Below, in pieces: positions 1-7,886 of a DNA stretch of 64,000 bases. Position numbers and translations under genes: made by a program. Source of the DNA: KBS50 sp042666615 (GTDB taxonomy: Bacteria > Actinomycetota > Actinomycetes > Mycobacteriales > Micromonosporaceae); assembly GCF_042666615.1 (NCBI RefSeq), contig NZ_JBHTDD010000012.1, positions 1-64,000 on the forward strand, read 5' to 3'. The notes under the pieces are model-generated. The model saw nothing but the letters and a program-made list of their open reading frames with translations. It ran no database searches and was not told the origin of the DNA. Numbering within the stretch: the first letter of the stretch is position 1; every line of letters begins with the position of its first letter.

Positions 1-30
1 GGGAGGGCGGGCGGGGAGGGACGGGGAGGG

Positions 31-1200
31 TTACGGGCGTAGGACGGAGCGCAGGCAGCCGTCCTGCTTCTTCTCGAACATCTCGTAGCCGCGCACCCCC
101 TCGGCGAGCGGCATCGGATGGGTCGCCAGGTAGCCGGGGTCCATCTCGCCGGCGGCCAGCCGGTCCAGCAGCATCGGGATGTACCGCTGGGCGTGCATCT
201 GGCCCATCCGCAGCACCAGCGCCTTGTTCATCGCCGCGCCCAGCGGGAACTTGTCGACGAAGCCGCCGAACACCCCGACGATGCTCACGGTGCCGCCCTT
301 GCGGCACGCCATGATCGCCTGGCTGACGGCGGTCGGCCGGTCGGTCTGCGCCCGTACCGCCTGCTTCACCCGGTCGTACGCGTACGCCGGGCCGGTGTCG
401 TGCGCCTCCATCCCGACGGCCTCGATGCAGGCGTCCGGGCCCCGGCCCCCGGTCATCTCCCGCAACGCGTCCAGCACGTCCGTGCGCTCGTAGTCGATGG
501 TCTCAACACCGATCCGGTCGGCGGCCGTGGAGAGCCGGTCGGAGAACCGGTCGATCATGATGACCCGCTCGGCACCGAGCAGTTGGGCGGACCGCGCCGC
601 CATCTGCCCCACCCCGCCGGCACCCCAGACGGCGACCACCTCGCCGCCGGTCAGCCCGCAGAAGTCGGCGGCCATCCAGCCGGTCGGCATCGCGTCGGAG
701 GCGAAGACGGCCGAGGTGTCCGGCACACCCTCGGGCACGGCGAACGCGCCCACATCGGCGAACGGCACGCGGATGAACTCGGCGTGGCTGCCGGCGTACC
801 CGCCGACGGCGTGCGAGTAGCCGAGGATGCCCGCCGGGCTGTGCCCCCACAGCTTCTCGGTGAGGTTGGGTTGCGGATTGCCGTTGTCGCACAGCGAGTA
901 CTGCTCGGTGCGGCAGTACCAGCATCCGCCGCAGGCCACCACCGAGCCCACCACCACCCGGTCGCCGACCTTGTGCTTGCGCACCTGCGGACCGACCTCG
1001 ACCACCTCACCCATGAACTCGTGGCCCAGGATGTCGCCCTGCCGCATGGCCGGCAGGTACCCGTTGATCAGGTGCAGGTCGGAGCCGCACACGCTGCTCG
1101 CCCGCACGCGCACGATGACGTCGCCGGGCGTTCGGATCTCCGGGTCGGGAACCTCGGTGACGGCGAGCTTCCCGACGCCTTCCCAGCACAGTGCTCTCAC
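31..1200 (-). CDS. Zinc-dependent alcohol dehydrogenase (formaldehyde dehydrogenase-like MDR)
   Basis: This is a cytoplasmic medium-chain dehydrogenase of about 389 residues that probably oxidises an alcohol or aldehyde adduct with NAD(P). The catalytic zinc site shows as SVCGSDLH near residue 40 followed by LGHEFMG. The structural zinc lobe has the four-cysteine pattern CGGCWYC plus a later Cys, and a Rossmann motif GAGGVGQMAA follows. Length and an insertion after the cofactor domain resemble glutathione-independent formaldehyde dehydrogenases, but the substrate cannot be read from sequence. I chose the GTG at 1200 because the protein begins with the family's usual beta strand there; the open frame continues upstream only as shadow of the next gene. 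That GTG overlaps the stop of the upstream SRPBCC gene by four bases (GTGA), so the two are coupled. Confidence 0.9.
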   Translation of the reverse strand: MRALCWEGVGKLAVTEVPDPEIRTPGDVIVRVRASSVCGSDLHLINGYLPAMRQGDILGHEFMGEVVEVGPQVRKHKVGDRVVVGSVVACGGCWYCRTEQYSLCDNGNPQPNLTEKLWGHSPAGILGYSHAVGGYAGSHAEFIRVPFADVGAFAVPEGVPDTSAVFASDAMPTGWMAADFCGLTGGEVVAVWGAGGVGQMAARSAQLLGAERVIMIDRFSDRLSTAADRIGVETIDYERTDVLDALREMTGGRGPDACIEAVGMEAHDTGPAYAYDRVKQAVRAQTDRPTAVSQAIMACRKGGTVSIVGVFGGFVDKFPLGAAMNKALVLRMGQMHAQRYIPMLLDRLAAGEMDPGYLATHPMPLAEGVRGYEMFEKKQDGCLRSVLRP

Positions 1201-1829
1201 GGCCGGCCTCCCACGGTGAGCTTCTCGCGCATGGTGCGGGTCATCCGCTCGGCGATCGGACCGCGTCCGGACGGGTCGTCGATGGTCGAGATGACCTGCC
1301 CGCATTCGAGCAGCGACTTTGCCCGGCGCAGCAGCGTGCGCGCCTGCTGGTCCGGGTCGCGGCCGGCCAGCACGGCGACGCCGTGGCCGAGCCCGCCGCG
1401 GGCGTACCGCAGTTCCACCCGCAGTTCGGTGCCCCGGTCGCCCGGTGCCGGGGTGAGGTCGAGTCGCCCCTGGTGTGCCGCGGCTCCCTCGGTGACCGTC
1501 CACCGGAGCACCCGTTCGTCGTCGCCGGAGGTGACCTCGACGGTGGTCCGTGGTCCCGCCGGATCCCCCACCCGGCACCGCCACCGTCGCTCGTCCACCT
1601 GTTCCACCGCGACCGGACGATCCAGCACGACCGACAACCGGCCCGCATCCCGCCACAGCTCCCGGACCGCCTCGGCCGGACGATCCACTGTCACCACCCG
1701 GACGCTCGCCCGGTCGCGGTGCGGTCCGGCTCCTCCGGCCCCCTGCCGGCGGCGTCGAACCACCGCCGCACCTGTCACGCCGGCGGCGCCCACCGCCGCC
1801 AGCGCCAGCCATTTCCTGTGGTCAGTCAC
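1197..1829 (-). CDS. Membrane-anchored SRPBCC (polyketide cyclase/dehydrase-like) protein
   Basis: This protein of about 210 residues starts at a GTG with a GGAC-rich ribosome site. Residues 6-24 form a hydrophobic helix followed by an arginine cluster (RRRR), which suggests a single membrane anchor with the rest in the cytoplasm. The remainder looks like an SRPBCC/START-like fold: a VVTVDRPAEAV opening strand, alternating hydrophobic strands and a long C-terminal helix. SRPBCC domains bind hydrophobic ligands; no catalytic residues can be assigned. The stop overlaps the start of the zinc dehydrogenase, so the pair is one operon. A second, unanchored SRPBCC gene diverges 268 bases away, which suggests a shared, possibly stress-related role (inference). 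Confidence 0.8.
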   Translation of the reverse strand: MTDHRKWLALAAVGAAGVTGAAVVRRRRQGAGGAGPHRDRASVRVVTVDRPAEAVRELWRDAGRLSVVLDRPVAVEQVDERRWRCRVGDPAGPRTTVEVTSGDDERVLRWTVTEGAAAHQGRLDLTPAPGDRGTELRVELRYARGGLGHGVAVLAGRDPDQQARTLLRRAKSLLECGQVISTIDDPSGRGPIAERMTRTMREKLTVGGRP

Positions 1830-2097
1830 TGTCCCGTCCTCTCCACCGGCATGGCACCCTTCGCCCGGGTCAACCGACTCGCTTCCCCACGACCACCGAC
1901 TCCCCGAGGCGGTTACCGGCCGACTCCGTTGGCGCTACCCGGCGCACGGCGCCGGAAACGACCGGATCCCCGGGCCGGGCGGTTGTCCTCAAGGCCTGGA
2001 CCGGACCGAGTCGGACAGAACACACCGGGAAAGTCGTTTGGGACCGCACGCTCGGGGCACATCAGGACCTGAACCCGTTCAACACGAGGAGGTTCCC

Positions 2098-2562
2098 TTG
2101 CCTACCGTCACCGAGTCCATCGACGTCAACGTTCCCGTCCGCACCGCGTACAACCAGTGGACGCAGTTCGAGTCTTTCCCCGAGTTCATGTCCGGCGTGG
2201 AGGCCATCCGGCAGCTCGACGACAAGCGGCTGCACTGGGTGACGAAGGTCGCCGGGGTCAAGCGCGAGTTCGACGCCGAGATCACCGAGCAGCACCCGGA
2301 CGAGCGGGTGGCGTGGAAGAGCGTCGACGGCGACACCAAGCACGCCGGCGTGGTCACCTTCCACCGGCTCAACGACGACCAGACCCGGGTCACCGTCCAG
2401 CTCGACTGGGAGCCGGAGGGCGTCGTGGAGAAGGCCGGGGCCGCCGCCGGGGTCGACGACCGACAGGTCAAGGCCGACACCAAGCGGTTCAAGGAGTTCA
2501 TCGAGAAGCGTGGCGCCGAGTCCGGCGCCTGGCGGGGGGATGTCTCCCGCCCGGGTCAGTAA
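2098..2562 (+). CDS. SRPBCC family protein (cyclase/dehydrase, PF03364-like)
   Basis: This is a small soluble protein of about 154 residues. It begins with TESIDVNVPVRTAYNQW, the opening strand of the SRPBCC fold, followed by FPEFMSGVEAIRQLD and W-rich strands, and ends in a charged helix. It matches the length and pattern of stand-alone cyclase/dehydrase proteins common in actinobacteria, which are usually of unknown ligand. The start is a TTG at 2098, chosen because a strong GAGGAGG sits at 2086-2092 and no ATG or GTG suits the domain boundary. A perfect terminator follows 11 bases after the stop, so it is probably monocistronic. Confidence 0.85.
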   Translation: MPTVTESIDVNVPVRTAYNQWTQFESFPEFMSGVEAIRQLDDKRLHWVTKVAGVKREFDAEITEQHPDERVAWKSVDGDTKHAGVVTFHRLNDDQTRVTVQLDWEPEGVVEKAGAAAGVDDRQVKADTKRFKEFIEKRGAESGAWRGDVSRPGQ

Positions 2563-2573
2563 CTCCGGTAGGT

Positions 2574-2612
2574 GAGGCCCCGCGCCGACGCCGAGCGTCG
2601 GCGCGGGGCCTC
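2574..2612 (+). terminator. Perfect 18-bp stem hairpin terminator
   Basis: Two perfectly complementary 18-base arms (2574-2591 and 2595-2612) enclose a CGA loop just after the SRPBCC stop. There is no T run, as is usual for high-GC actinobacterial terminators. Confidence 0.85.
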
Positions 2613-2748
2613 GTCGCACAGCGACTGCACGGGCACCGGTGGAAAGAGCGCGAGCGAGAGGCGGGGCACCGGGGCCGCTGACGGCCCGGCAGGTCGGACG
2701 GCCGTCCAAGCGGGTCTCCGGTGGACGGTGTCGACTATCGTGCTGCAA

Positions 2749-4070
2749 ATGCACATTCGACCAATTCTGGCCGCCGCGACGACCGCGGTGACCGTGCTCG
2801 GGGCGCTCGTGGTCGCGTCGCCGGCGAGCGCGGCCCCGGTCGCCATCGACCCGGCCGGCCTGACCCTCGACCAGGACTTCCACGCGTACGACGAGCCGCT
2901 CGCGAAGCTCGACGCGACCCTCGGCGCACGGCGACGGACCGTGTCGGCGGTGATGGCGGCCGCCAACCGGGACCGCGCGGCGCTGTGCAACAAGACCGCG
3001 TGGCAGCCGCTGGCGGACCGGTCCGGCACCGACACCATCGGCTTCTGCTGGCAGGACGCGACGACGCGACGGCCGAATGGTATCCGCAGGCGGTCACCAC
3101 CAGCCGGGAGGCCGCCGCGAACGGCCACTACGACGGTCACCAACTGGTGGTCTCAGGCTGGTACCACAAGGGCACCGGGGTGACCCTGGCCTCGGACGGT
3201 CGGTGTCCCAAGGATCCCGAGGTCCCGCTCGCGCAACGGCAGCCGACCAAGGGGGTACGCATCTCGGTCGCCGACTGGGACGCCGACTTCGCCAACACCT
3301 ACCGGCACCTGCTGCTGGTCGAGCCGACGGTGGACGGCAACGGCAACGGGACCTACCGGCCGCTACGCACCGGCGGCGGCGAGTCGTTGCACGCCGGCGG
3401 GATGGCCTGGTACGGCGACTACCTCTACGTCGCGGACACCTCGGGTGGCCTGCGGGTGTTCGACTTCCGCCGGATCTACCAGGTGGACACCGGCTCGGCC
3501 ACCGCGGTCGGTCGCCAGTCGGACGGCAGCTACCAGGCGTTCAACTACGGGTACGTGCTTCCCCAGGTCGGCCGGATCACCTCGAAGACCGGCAGCCTGC
3601 GGTTCTCCTTCACCACGGTGGACCGGGGGCCGGCGAGCGCCACCAAGGCGCTGGTCGTGGGCGAGTACGCGGTGGACGACGCCACCGCCGCCACAAAGTC
3701 CCGGGTGGCCCGGTTCCCGTTCGCTGCCGACTCCCGCCTGGTGACCGGTGCGGACGGCCGCACGGTGACCGCCGCCGCGGCGTACAACACCGGTTACCGG
3801 CAGATGCAGGGCGTCGCGGCGTACGACGGCAGTTACTGGTTCTCGGTGAGCGACGGCTGCCGGGGCGGCACCGTGGCCAGCCACTACGGCACCCTGCGGC
3901 ACTGGAACTCGAAGACCGGACGGGCCGTGTCCTACCCGTGGGCCTTCGGTCCGGAGGACCTGTCCTACTGGCACGACCCGGCGGCCGGCCAGGCCGACTA
4001 CCTGTGGACGCAGACCGAGTACGCGAACTACCGCGCGGTGGTCGCCGTCCCGCAGGCCGACTGGGACTGA
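2749..4070 (+). pseudogene. Secreted protein, unknown function, broken by a one-base frameshift near 3060
   Basis: The ATG at 2749 opens a clear Sec signal peptide: charged start, hydrophobic core and an ASA-AP cleavage site near residue 28. The reading frame runs well to GFCWQDA at about 3060, then degrades into an Arg/Pro-rich shadow frame. The protein resumes in the next frame as DDATAEWYP and continues to the stop at 4068-4070. Restoring one base after 3060 gives about 440 residues. The second part has repeated aromatic/glycine strands (GGMAWYGDYLYVADTSGGL, MQGVAAYDGSYWF), which resemble an extracellular beta-propeller. I do not recognise a named family. It is either a true pseudogene or a one-base sequencing error; downstream codon use remains healthy, which favours error or a very recent mutation. 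Confidence 0.75.
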
Positions 4071-4075
4071 CCGGT

Positions 4076-5353
4076 CTACGCGGAGTTCCCGGAACCGGTG
4101 GCTGGTCGGATCGCCCCGGCCAGCCACCGGTCCACCAGCTCGTTGCGGAACGTCCCGGCCGGGTCGTACCGGCGGGTCAGCTCGCGGAAGTCCGCTATCC
4201 GCTGGTAGCCGCGCCACGGGTCCAGGCCGGACAGCTTGCCCCAGTGCGCCCGGGCGCCCAGCGGCGCCAGCCGGTCCTCCACGGCGGCCAGCACCGGGGC
4301 CACCGCGGCGAGGTCGGCCACCCAGGTGAAGTGCACGGTCACGCTGTCCCGCCCATACGCCGGGCTGAGCCACAGCTCGTCGGCCGCCACCGTGCGTAGC
4401 TCCGACACCTGGACGACCGGCGACAGCCGGCCCCGCAGGTCGTCCAGCGCGGCCAGCGCCTCCACCGCGCGTTCCCGGGGCAGCGCGAACTCGGACTGCA
4501 GTTCGGCACCGCTGCTCGGGGTGTGTTCCAGCCGGAAGTGTGGCAGCCGGGCGTGCCACGGTCCGGGCACCCCGCCCTGCTCGGTGGCCGGGTCGGCGGA
4601 CAAACCGGGGACCGGATGCCGGGGTCCGTCGGCGGCAGTGGCGCCCAGCCAGCGCGGTCCGGGCGCCGGCCGGGCGTCGTCCGTCCGGCGCTTGAGCCAG
4701 ACCTGGTACCGGTCGTCGGCGGCCCAGTCGGTAAAGACGCTGACGCTGTACGCCGCGCCGAAGATCTCCGCGCAGTGCGCGTCGAGCGACCGGCGCGGCA
4801 GGTCGTCGAAGACGAACTGCCGCATCTGGTACGCGGGCTCGACATCCAGGGTCAGCCGGGTCACCACCCCGAGGCTGCCGAGCCCCACCACCGCCCCCGC
4901 GAAGTCCGGGTCGCCCCGACGCAGCGTCACCACCGACCCGTCGGCGACCACCAGCTCCATGGCTGCCACCGCGGCGGCGAGTCCCGGATTGCCGTCGCCG
5001 CTGCCGTGCGTGCCGGTCGCGCACGCCCCGGCCACCGAGATGTGCGGCAACGACGCCAGGTTGTGCAGGGCGTACCCGGACCCGTGCAGGTGGACGGCCA
5101 GTTCTCCGTACCGGATGCCGGCCGGCACGGTCACCGTGCCGGCCGCCGGGTCGAGGTCGATGTCGCCCGGCATGCCGGCCACTGACACCAGGTCGCCATC
5201 GGTGTCGGCGATCCGGTTGAACGAGTGCCCCGACCCCAGCACCCGCAACCGGGCTCCGGCGGTGACCAGCTCCCGCAGGGCGTCCAGGGAGGTGGGGCGG
5301 TGCAGCCGCCGGGCCGCGTATGCCACGTTGCCCGCCCAGTTCGTCATGCTCAC
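4076..5353 (-). CDS. Alditol/xylitol oxidase-like FAD flavoenzyme (AldO family)
   Basis: This protein of about 425 residues is predicted to oxidise polyols with oxygen, giving aldose and hydrogen peroxide. It opens with NWAGNVAYAARRLHRP and then the PCMH-type FAD-binding motif RVLGSGHSFNRIAD, where the His is the usual covalent flavin attachment site. SLPHISVAGACATGTHGSG follows, which is diagnostic for the VAO flavoprotein fold. Near the C-terminus, HFTWV and HWGKL match the alditol oxidase catalytic region as I remember it from the Streptomyces coelicolor AldO. I preferred the GTG at 5353, which has GGAG five bases upstream; an ATG two codons later is possible. It stands alone, tail-to-tail with the frameshifted secreted protein. 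Confidence 0.9.
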   Translation of the reverse strand: MSMTNWAGNVAYAARRLHRPTSLDALRELVTAGARLRVLGSGHSFNRIADTDGDLVSVAGMPGDIDLDPAAGTVTVPAGIRYGELAVHLHGSGYALHNLASLPHISVAGACATGTHGSGDGNPGLAAAVAAMELVVADGSVVTLRRGDPDFAGAVVGLGSLGVVTRLTLDVEPAYQMRQFVFDDLPRRSLDAHCAEIFGAAYSVSVFTDWAADDRYQVWLKRRTDDARPAPGPRWLGATAADGPRHPVPGLSADPATEQGGVPGPWHARLPHFRLEHTPSSGAELQSEFALPRERAVEALAALDDLRGRLSPVVQVSELRTVAADELWLSPAYGRDSVTVHFTWVADLAAVAPVLAAVEDRLAPLGARAHWGKLSGLDPWRGYQRIADFRELTRRYDPAGTFRNELVDRWLAGAIRPATGSGNSA

Positions 5354-5474
5354 GTCGTCTCCGTCGCCTCGGTCGGCGGGCCCGTCGCCCGAGGCCCATT
5401 CCAGCATGCGGTGAACTGCTTTGGATCGCGCGCCCGGCGGGTATCCGGGTACGGAGAACCGGGAGGTAAGAGCA

Positions 5475-5876
5475 ATGAGCACCTATCACGATCCGGCCAG
5501 CACGGGCGACGTGTACCCGTCCGAGGAGGAGATCGACCCGGCGGATCGGGCGATGGACGACGCGGGCGTCGAACCCGTTGCCGCGCCGGTGTCCGACGCG
5601 GCGCGGCGGGAGGCGGCCGGCTGGCGGCAGCCGCTCGACTCCGACCCGCCGGCGCCGCCGGTCCGACCGGCGGGACCTCTGGTCGGTGGTCGGTCGATCA
5701 TCACCCATCACCCCGATGGCTCCACCGAGGTGGTGACGGACCTGGACGGCGACGGCGTGGCGGACGTGGTGCAGGTGGACCTGGACGGGGACGGGCTGCC
5801 GGACGTGACCTACCTGGACACCGACCGGGACGGGCGGCTGGACACCATGCTCGGACCCGAGGGCGAGCGCCGGTAG
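5475..5876 (+). CDS. Small acidic protein with DxDxDG calcium-loop-like repeats
   Basis: This hypothetical protein of 133 residues starts at an ATG with GGGAGG eight bases upstream. The first half is acidic and proline-rich, with no signal peptide. The second half contains HHPDGSTEVVTDLDGDGVAD, then DLDGDGLPD and DTDRDGRLD, three loops of the DxDxDG type seen in dockerins, thrombospondin type-3 repeats and EF-hand-like calcium sites. Calcium binding is therefore a reasonable inference. Similar small proteins occur widely in Micromonosporaceae and Streptomyces without known function. It lies 91 bases upstream of the degenerate ABC operon in the same direction, but a separate promoter-like element lies between them. 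Confidence 0.75.
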   Translation: MSTYHDPASTGDVYPSEEEIDPADRAMDDAGVEPVAAPVSDAARREAAGWRQPLDSDPPAPPVRPAGPLVGGRSIITHHPDGSTEVVTDLDGDGVADVVQVDLDGDGLPDVTYLDTDRDGRLDTMLGPEGERR

Positions 5877-5887
5877 GCGACCGGCCA

Positions 5888-5913
5888 CAGTGGATGGAGC
5901 CTTCCTTCCACTG
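5888..5913. promoter_or_regulatory. Inverted repeat CAGTGGA-N12-TCCACTG
   Basis: Perfect 7-base arms at 5888-5894 and 5907-5913 lie between the DxDxDG gene and the ABC-like operon, just upstream of a candidate -35 box. It could be an operator or a weak terminator. Confidence 0.4.
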
Positions 5914-5917
5914 CGGA

Positions 5918-5947
5918 TTGCCGGTGGTTGCGGCCAGTTGTTAGCAT
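5918..5947 (+). promoter_or_regulatory. Candidate promoter for the degenerate ABC operon
   Basis: TTGCCG at 5918-5923 and TAGCAT at 5942-5947 are separated by 18 bases and lie about 20 bases upstream of the first start codon. This is a plausible housekeeping-type promoter by eye only. Confidence 0.4.
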
Positions 5948-5967
5948 CGGGCCCGCCACCGGAGGTG

Positions 5968-6600
5968 ATGGTCACGTTACAGCTGGACAACCTGGTGGCC
6001 GCCCCGCACGCCGCGCCGGTAACGGTCCGCGTACCCGCCGGTGAGCTGGCGGTCGTGGTGGCCGATCCAGCGACGGGCACCGCCGTGGCCCGGGCCGTGG
6101 CCGGCCTGGCCACGCCGCTCGGCGGCCGGGTGCTGGTGGGCGACCGGGACGTCACGACCCTGCCCCCCGCCCGGCGCCAGATCGGGTACGTCCCGGCCGG
6201 CGCGGGACTACTGCCCCACCTGACCGTGCGCCGCAACATCGGGTACGGGCATCGCCGGCGGCTGCGGGTCCGGGCCGTGGCCGACGACTGGGTGAACACC
6301 GTGATCGAGCGGCTGGAACTCGGCCTCACCCTGGAGGTGCTGCCGCACGAACTCTCCGAACCGCAGCGGTTCCGGGTCGCGGTCGCCCGGGCTGCCGCGT
6401 GCCTGCCGGAGGTGCTGGTGGTCGACCTGCCCAGCGGCGGCGGTGGGGTGGACCGGCTCGGCGACCTCCTCGTCGACCTGGCCCCGGAGGACTCGCCCGG
6501 CATCGCCACGCTTATCTGCTCGGCGGATCCCGTGATCGTCGACCGGGTGGACGAGCACCGGCGGTACGCCGTCGAGCGGGTCGGGTCGGTCCGCCGATGA
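5968..6600 (+). CDS. Degenerate ABC ATPase (pseudo-ATPase) of a sugar-type ABC locus
   Basis: The 210-residue protein keeps the layout of a MalK/PotA-type ATPase domain but has lost its chemistry. The Walker A position reads ADPATGTAV (residues 32-40), with Thr at the invariant lysine. The Q-loop reads GYVPAGAGLLPHLTV, with no Gln. The signature reads LSEPQ (129-133) instead of LSGGQ. Walker B reads VVDLPSGG, with Leu replacing the catalytic Glu, and no H-loop His is seen. Surrounding features such as LPPARRQIGYV, LTVRRNIGYG and VAVARA are well kept, so the fold is probably intact. There is no TOBE domain. GGAGG ends only two bases before the ATG, so the start is uncertain. The stop overlaps the next gene (ATGA). 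Its role could be structural or regulatory; ATP hydrolysis is unlikely. Confidence 0.8.
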   Translation: MVTLQLDNLVAAPHAAPVTVRVPAGELAVVVADPATGTAVARAVAGLATPLGGRVLVGDRDVTTLPPARRQIGYVPAGAGLLPHLTVRRNIGYGHRRRLRVRAVADDWVNTVIERLELGLTLEVLPHELSEPQRFRVAVARAAACLPEVLVVDLPSGGGGVDRLGDLLVDLAPEDSPGIATLICSADPVIVDRVDEHRRYAVERVGSVRR

Positions 6601-7886
6601 CGCGACGACGCGGGCTGTCCCGGCGTACGCTGCTGCGCGCGACCGCGACCGCGGTGGCCGGCGTCGCCCTGCCCACCGCCGCCGGATGCGCGGGCGGCGG
6701 CTCCCCCACCCAGGTGGCGGTGGTCTGGAGCGGCGGCGAGCTGCAGCGCTTCCAGCAGGTCCTCGACGGCTATCGGCCGGGTGCCGTGGCGATCAGCACC
6801 GGCGACGACATCGACGGTTTCCTGCGGGCCCGGCGGTTGGCCGGCACCGCGCCGGATGTCGCGGTGCTCCGGCCCGGGCTGGTCACCGAGTACGCCGGCC
6901 GGGGCTGGCTCACCGAGCTGCGTCCTCGGCTGGGCGAGCCGTTCCCCCCGGCCCTCAACGACCTGGTGCGGCTGAACGGCCGGCTGTACGCCGTCTGGAT
7001 CAAGATTGCCCACAAGTCGCTGCTCTGGCACCGACCGGACCTGTTGCCCGGCGTACCGCCCGGCACCTGGGACGAGTTCGTGACGCGTACCCGGGACCTC
7101 GGGGCGCGGGCGGCCGGCGGCGCCGGTCCGGCACCCCTGTCGATCGGCGCGGCCGACGGCTGGGTGCTGACCGACTGGTTCGAGAACGTGCTGGCCCAGG
7201 AGAGCAGCCGCGACCTGTACGACGCGCTGGCCGCCGGCCAGCCGTGGTGGGACCGGACGCCGGTGACCACCGCGCTGCACCGGCTCGCCGAGATCTGGCG
7301 GCTGCCCGGAGCGTTCCCGGGTGGCGGGCGACGGGCCCTGCTCACCCAGTTCGACGAGTCGGTCATCGAGGTCAGTGCCCGGCGTCGGGCCGCCATGCTG
7401 GCCGGCGCCGACTTCGTCGAGGGGCTGGCCCGGACCTTCCACACCGGATCCGAGCCGCTCGTGTCGACGCCCTTCCCGCGCCTGCCGGACCGGCCGGCGT
7501 CCCTGATCGTCGGCGGTGACGCCGCGGTCGTGCTGAACGGTTCCCCCGCTGGCCTACGCCTGGTCGACTGGCTGGTCACGGAGGCCGACTTCGGGCCGTG
7601 GCTGGCCGGCGGCGGTTACCTCTCGCCGAACAGCACGGTCGACCTCGCGGCCTATCCCGACGACCTGCACCGCGACCTCGCCCGAGAGATCCAGACCGCC
7701 GACGACCTGCGTTTCGACCTCTCCGACCGGCTCCGGGCGCCGTTCACCGGCTCCGACGGCACCGGCATCTGGCGCCTCATGCAGGACTTCTTCGCCGAGG
7801 TCACCGGCGGACGAGAACCCGACCTGGCGGTCCGGTCGGTCGTCGACCGGCTGAACCGGGCCGCCGTCGAGGCGGGCGGCCGGTGA
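6597..7886 (+). CDS. Tat-type lipoprotein, extracellular solute-binding protein-like
   Basis: The 429-residue protein starts with SRRTLLRA, a twin-arginine signal, followed by a hydrophobic stretch and a lipobox ending TAAGC with Cys31. It is thus probably a folded, exported lipoprotein. The body resembles family-1 sugar-binding proteins: VAVVWSGGELQRFQQVL opening, APDVAVLRPGLVTEYAGRGWLTEL, then an LYAVWIKIAHKSLLWHRPD hinge region. These match the usual positions where such proteins read 'G..YavP......l.Yn.d', though they are divergent. It overlaps the pseudo-ATPase by four bases upstream and the fused permease by one base (TGATG) downstream. The ligand is unknown; the divergent hinge region suggests an unusual or absent sugar site (inference). 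Confidence 0.8.
   Translation: MTRRRGLSRRTLLRATATAVAGVALPTAAGCAGGGSPTQVAVVWSGGELQRFQQVLDGYRPGAVAISTGDDIDGFLRARRLAGTAPDVAVLRPGLVTEYAGRGWLTELRPRLGEPFPPALNDLVRLNGRLYAVWIKIAHKSLLWHRPDLLPGVPPGTWDEFVTRTRDLGARAAGGAGPAPLSIGAADGWVLTDWFENVLAQESSRDLYDALAAGQPWWDRTPVTTALHRLAEIWRLPGAFPGGGRRALLTQFDESVIEVSARRRAAMLAGADFVEGLARTFHTGSEPLVSTPFPRLPDRPASLIVGGDAAVVLNGSPAGLRLVDWLVTEADFGPWLAGGGYLSPNSTVDLAAYPDDLHRDLAREIQTADDLRFDLSDRLRAPFTGSDGTGIWRLMQDFFAEVTGGREPDLAVRSVVDRLNRAAVEAGGR

Noticed and set aside
1..30. G-rich sequence at the left edge
   Set aside because: Too short to assign; it is downstream of the dehydrogenase stop and shows no hairpin or gene.
2030..2065. A stress-sigma-like GTTT...GGGCAC promoter upstream of the SRPBCC gene at 2098
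   Set aside because: The match is loose and the -10-like part is poor; such matches arise often in this base composition.
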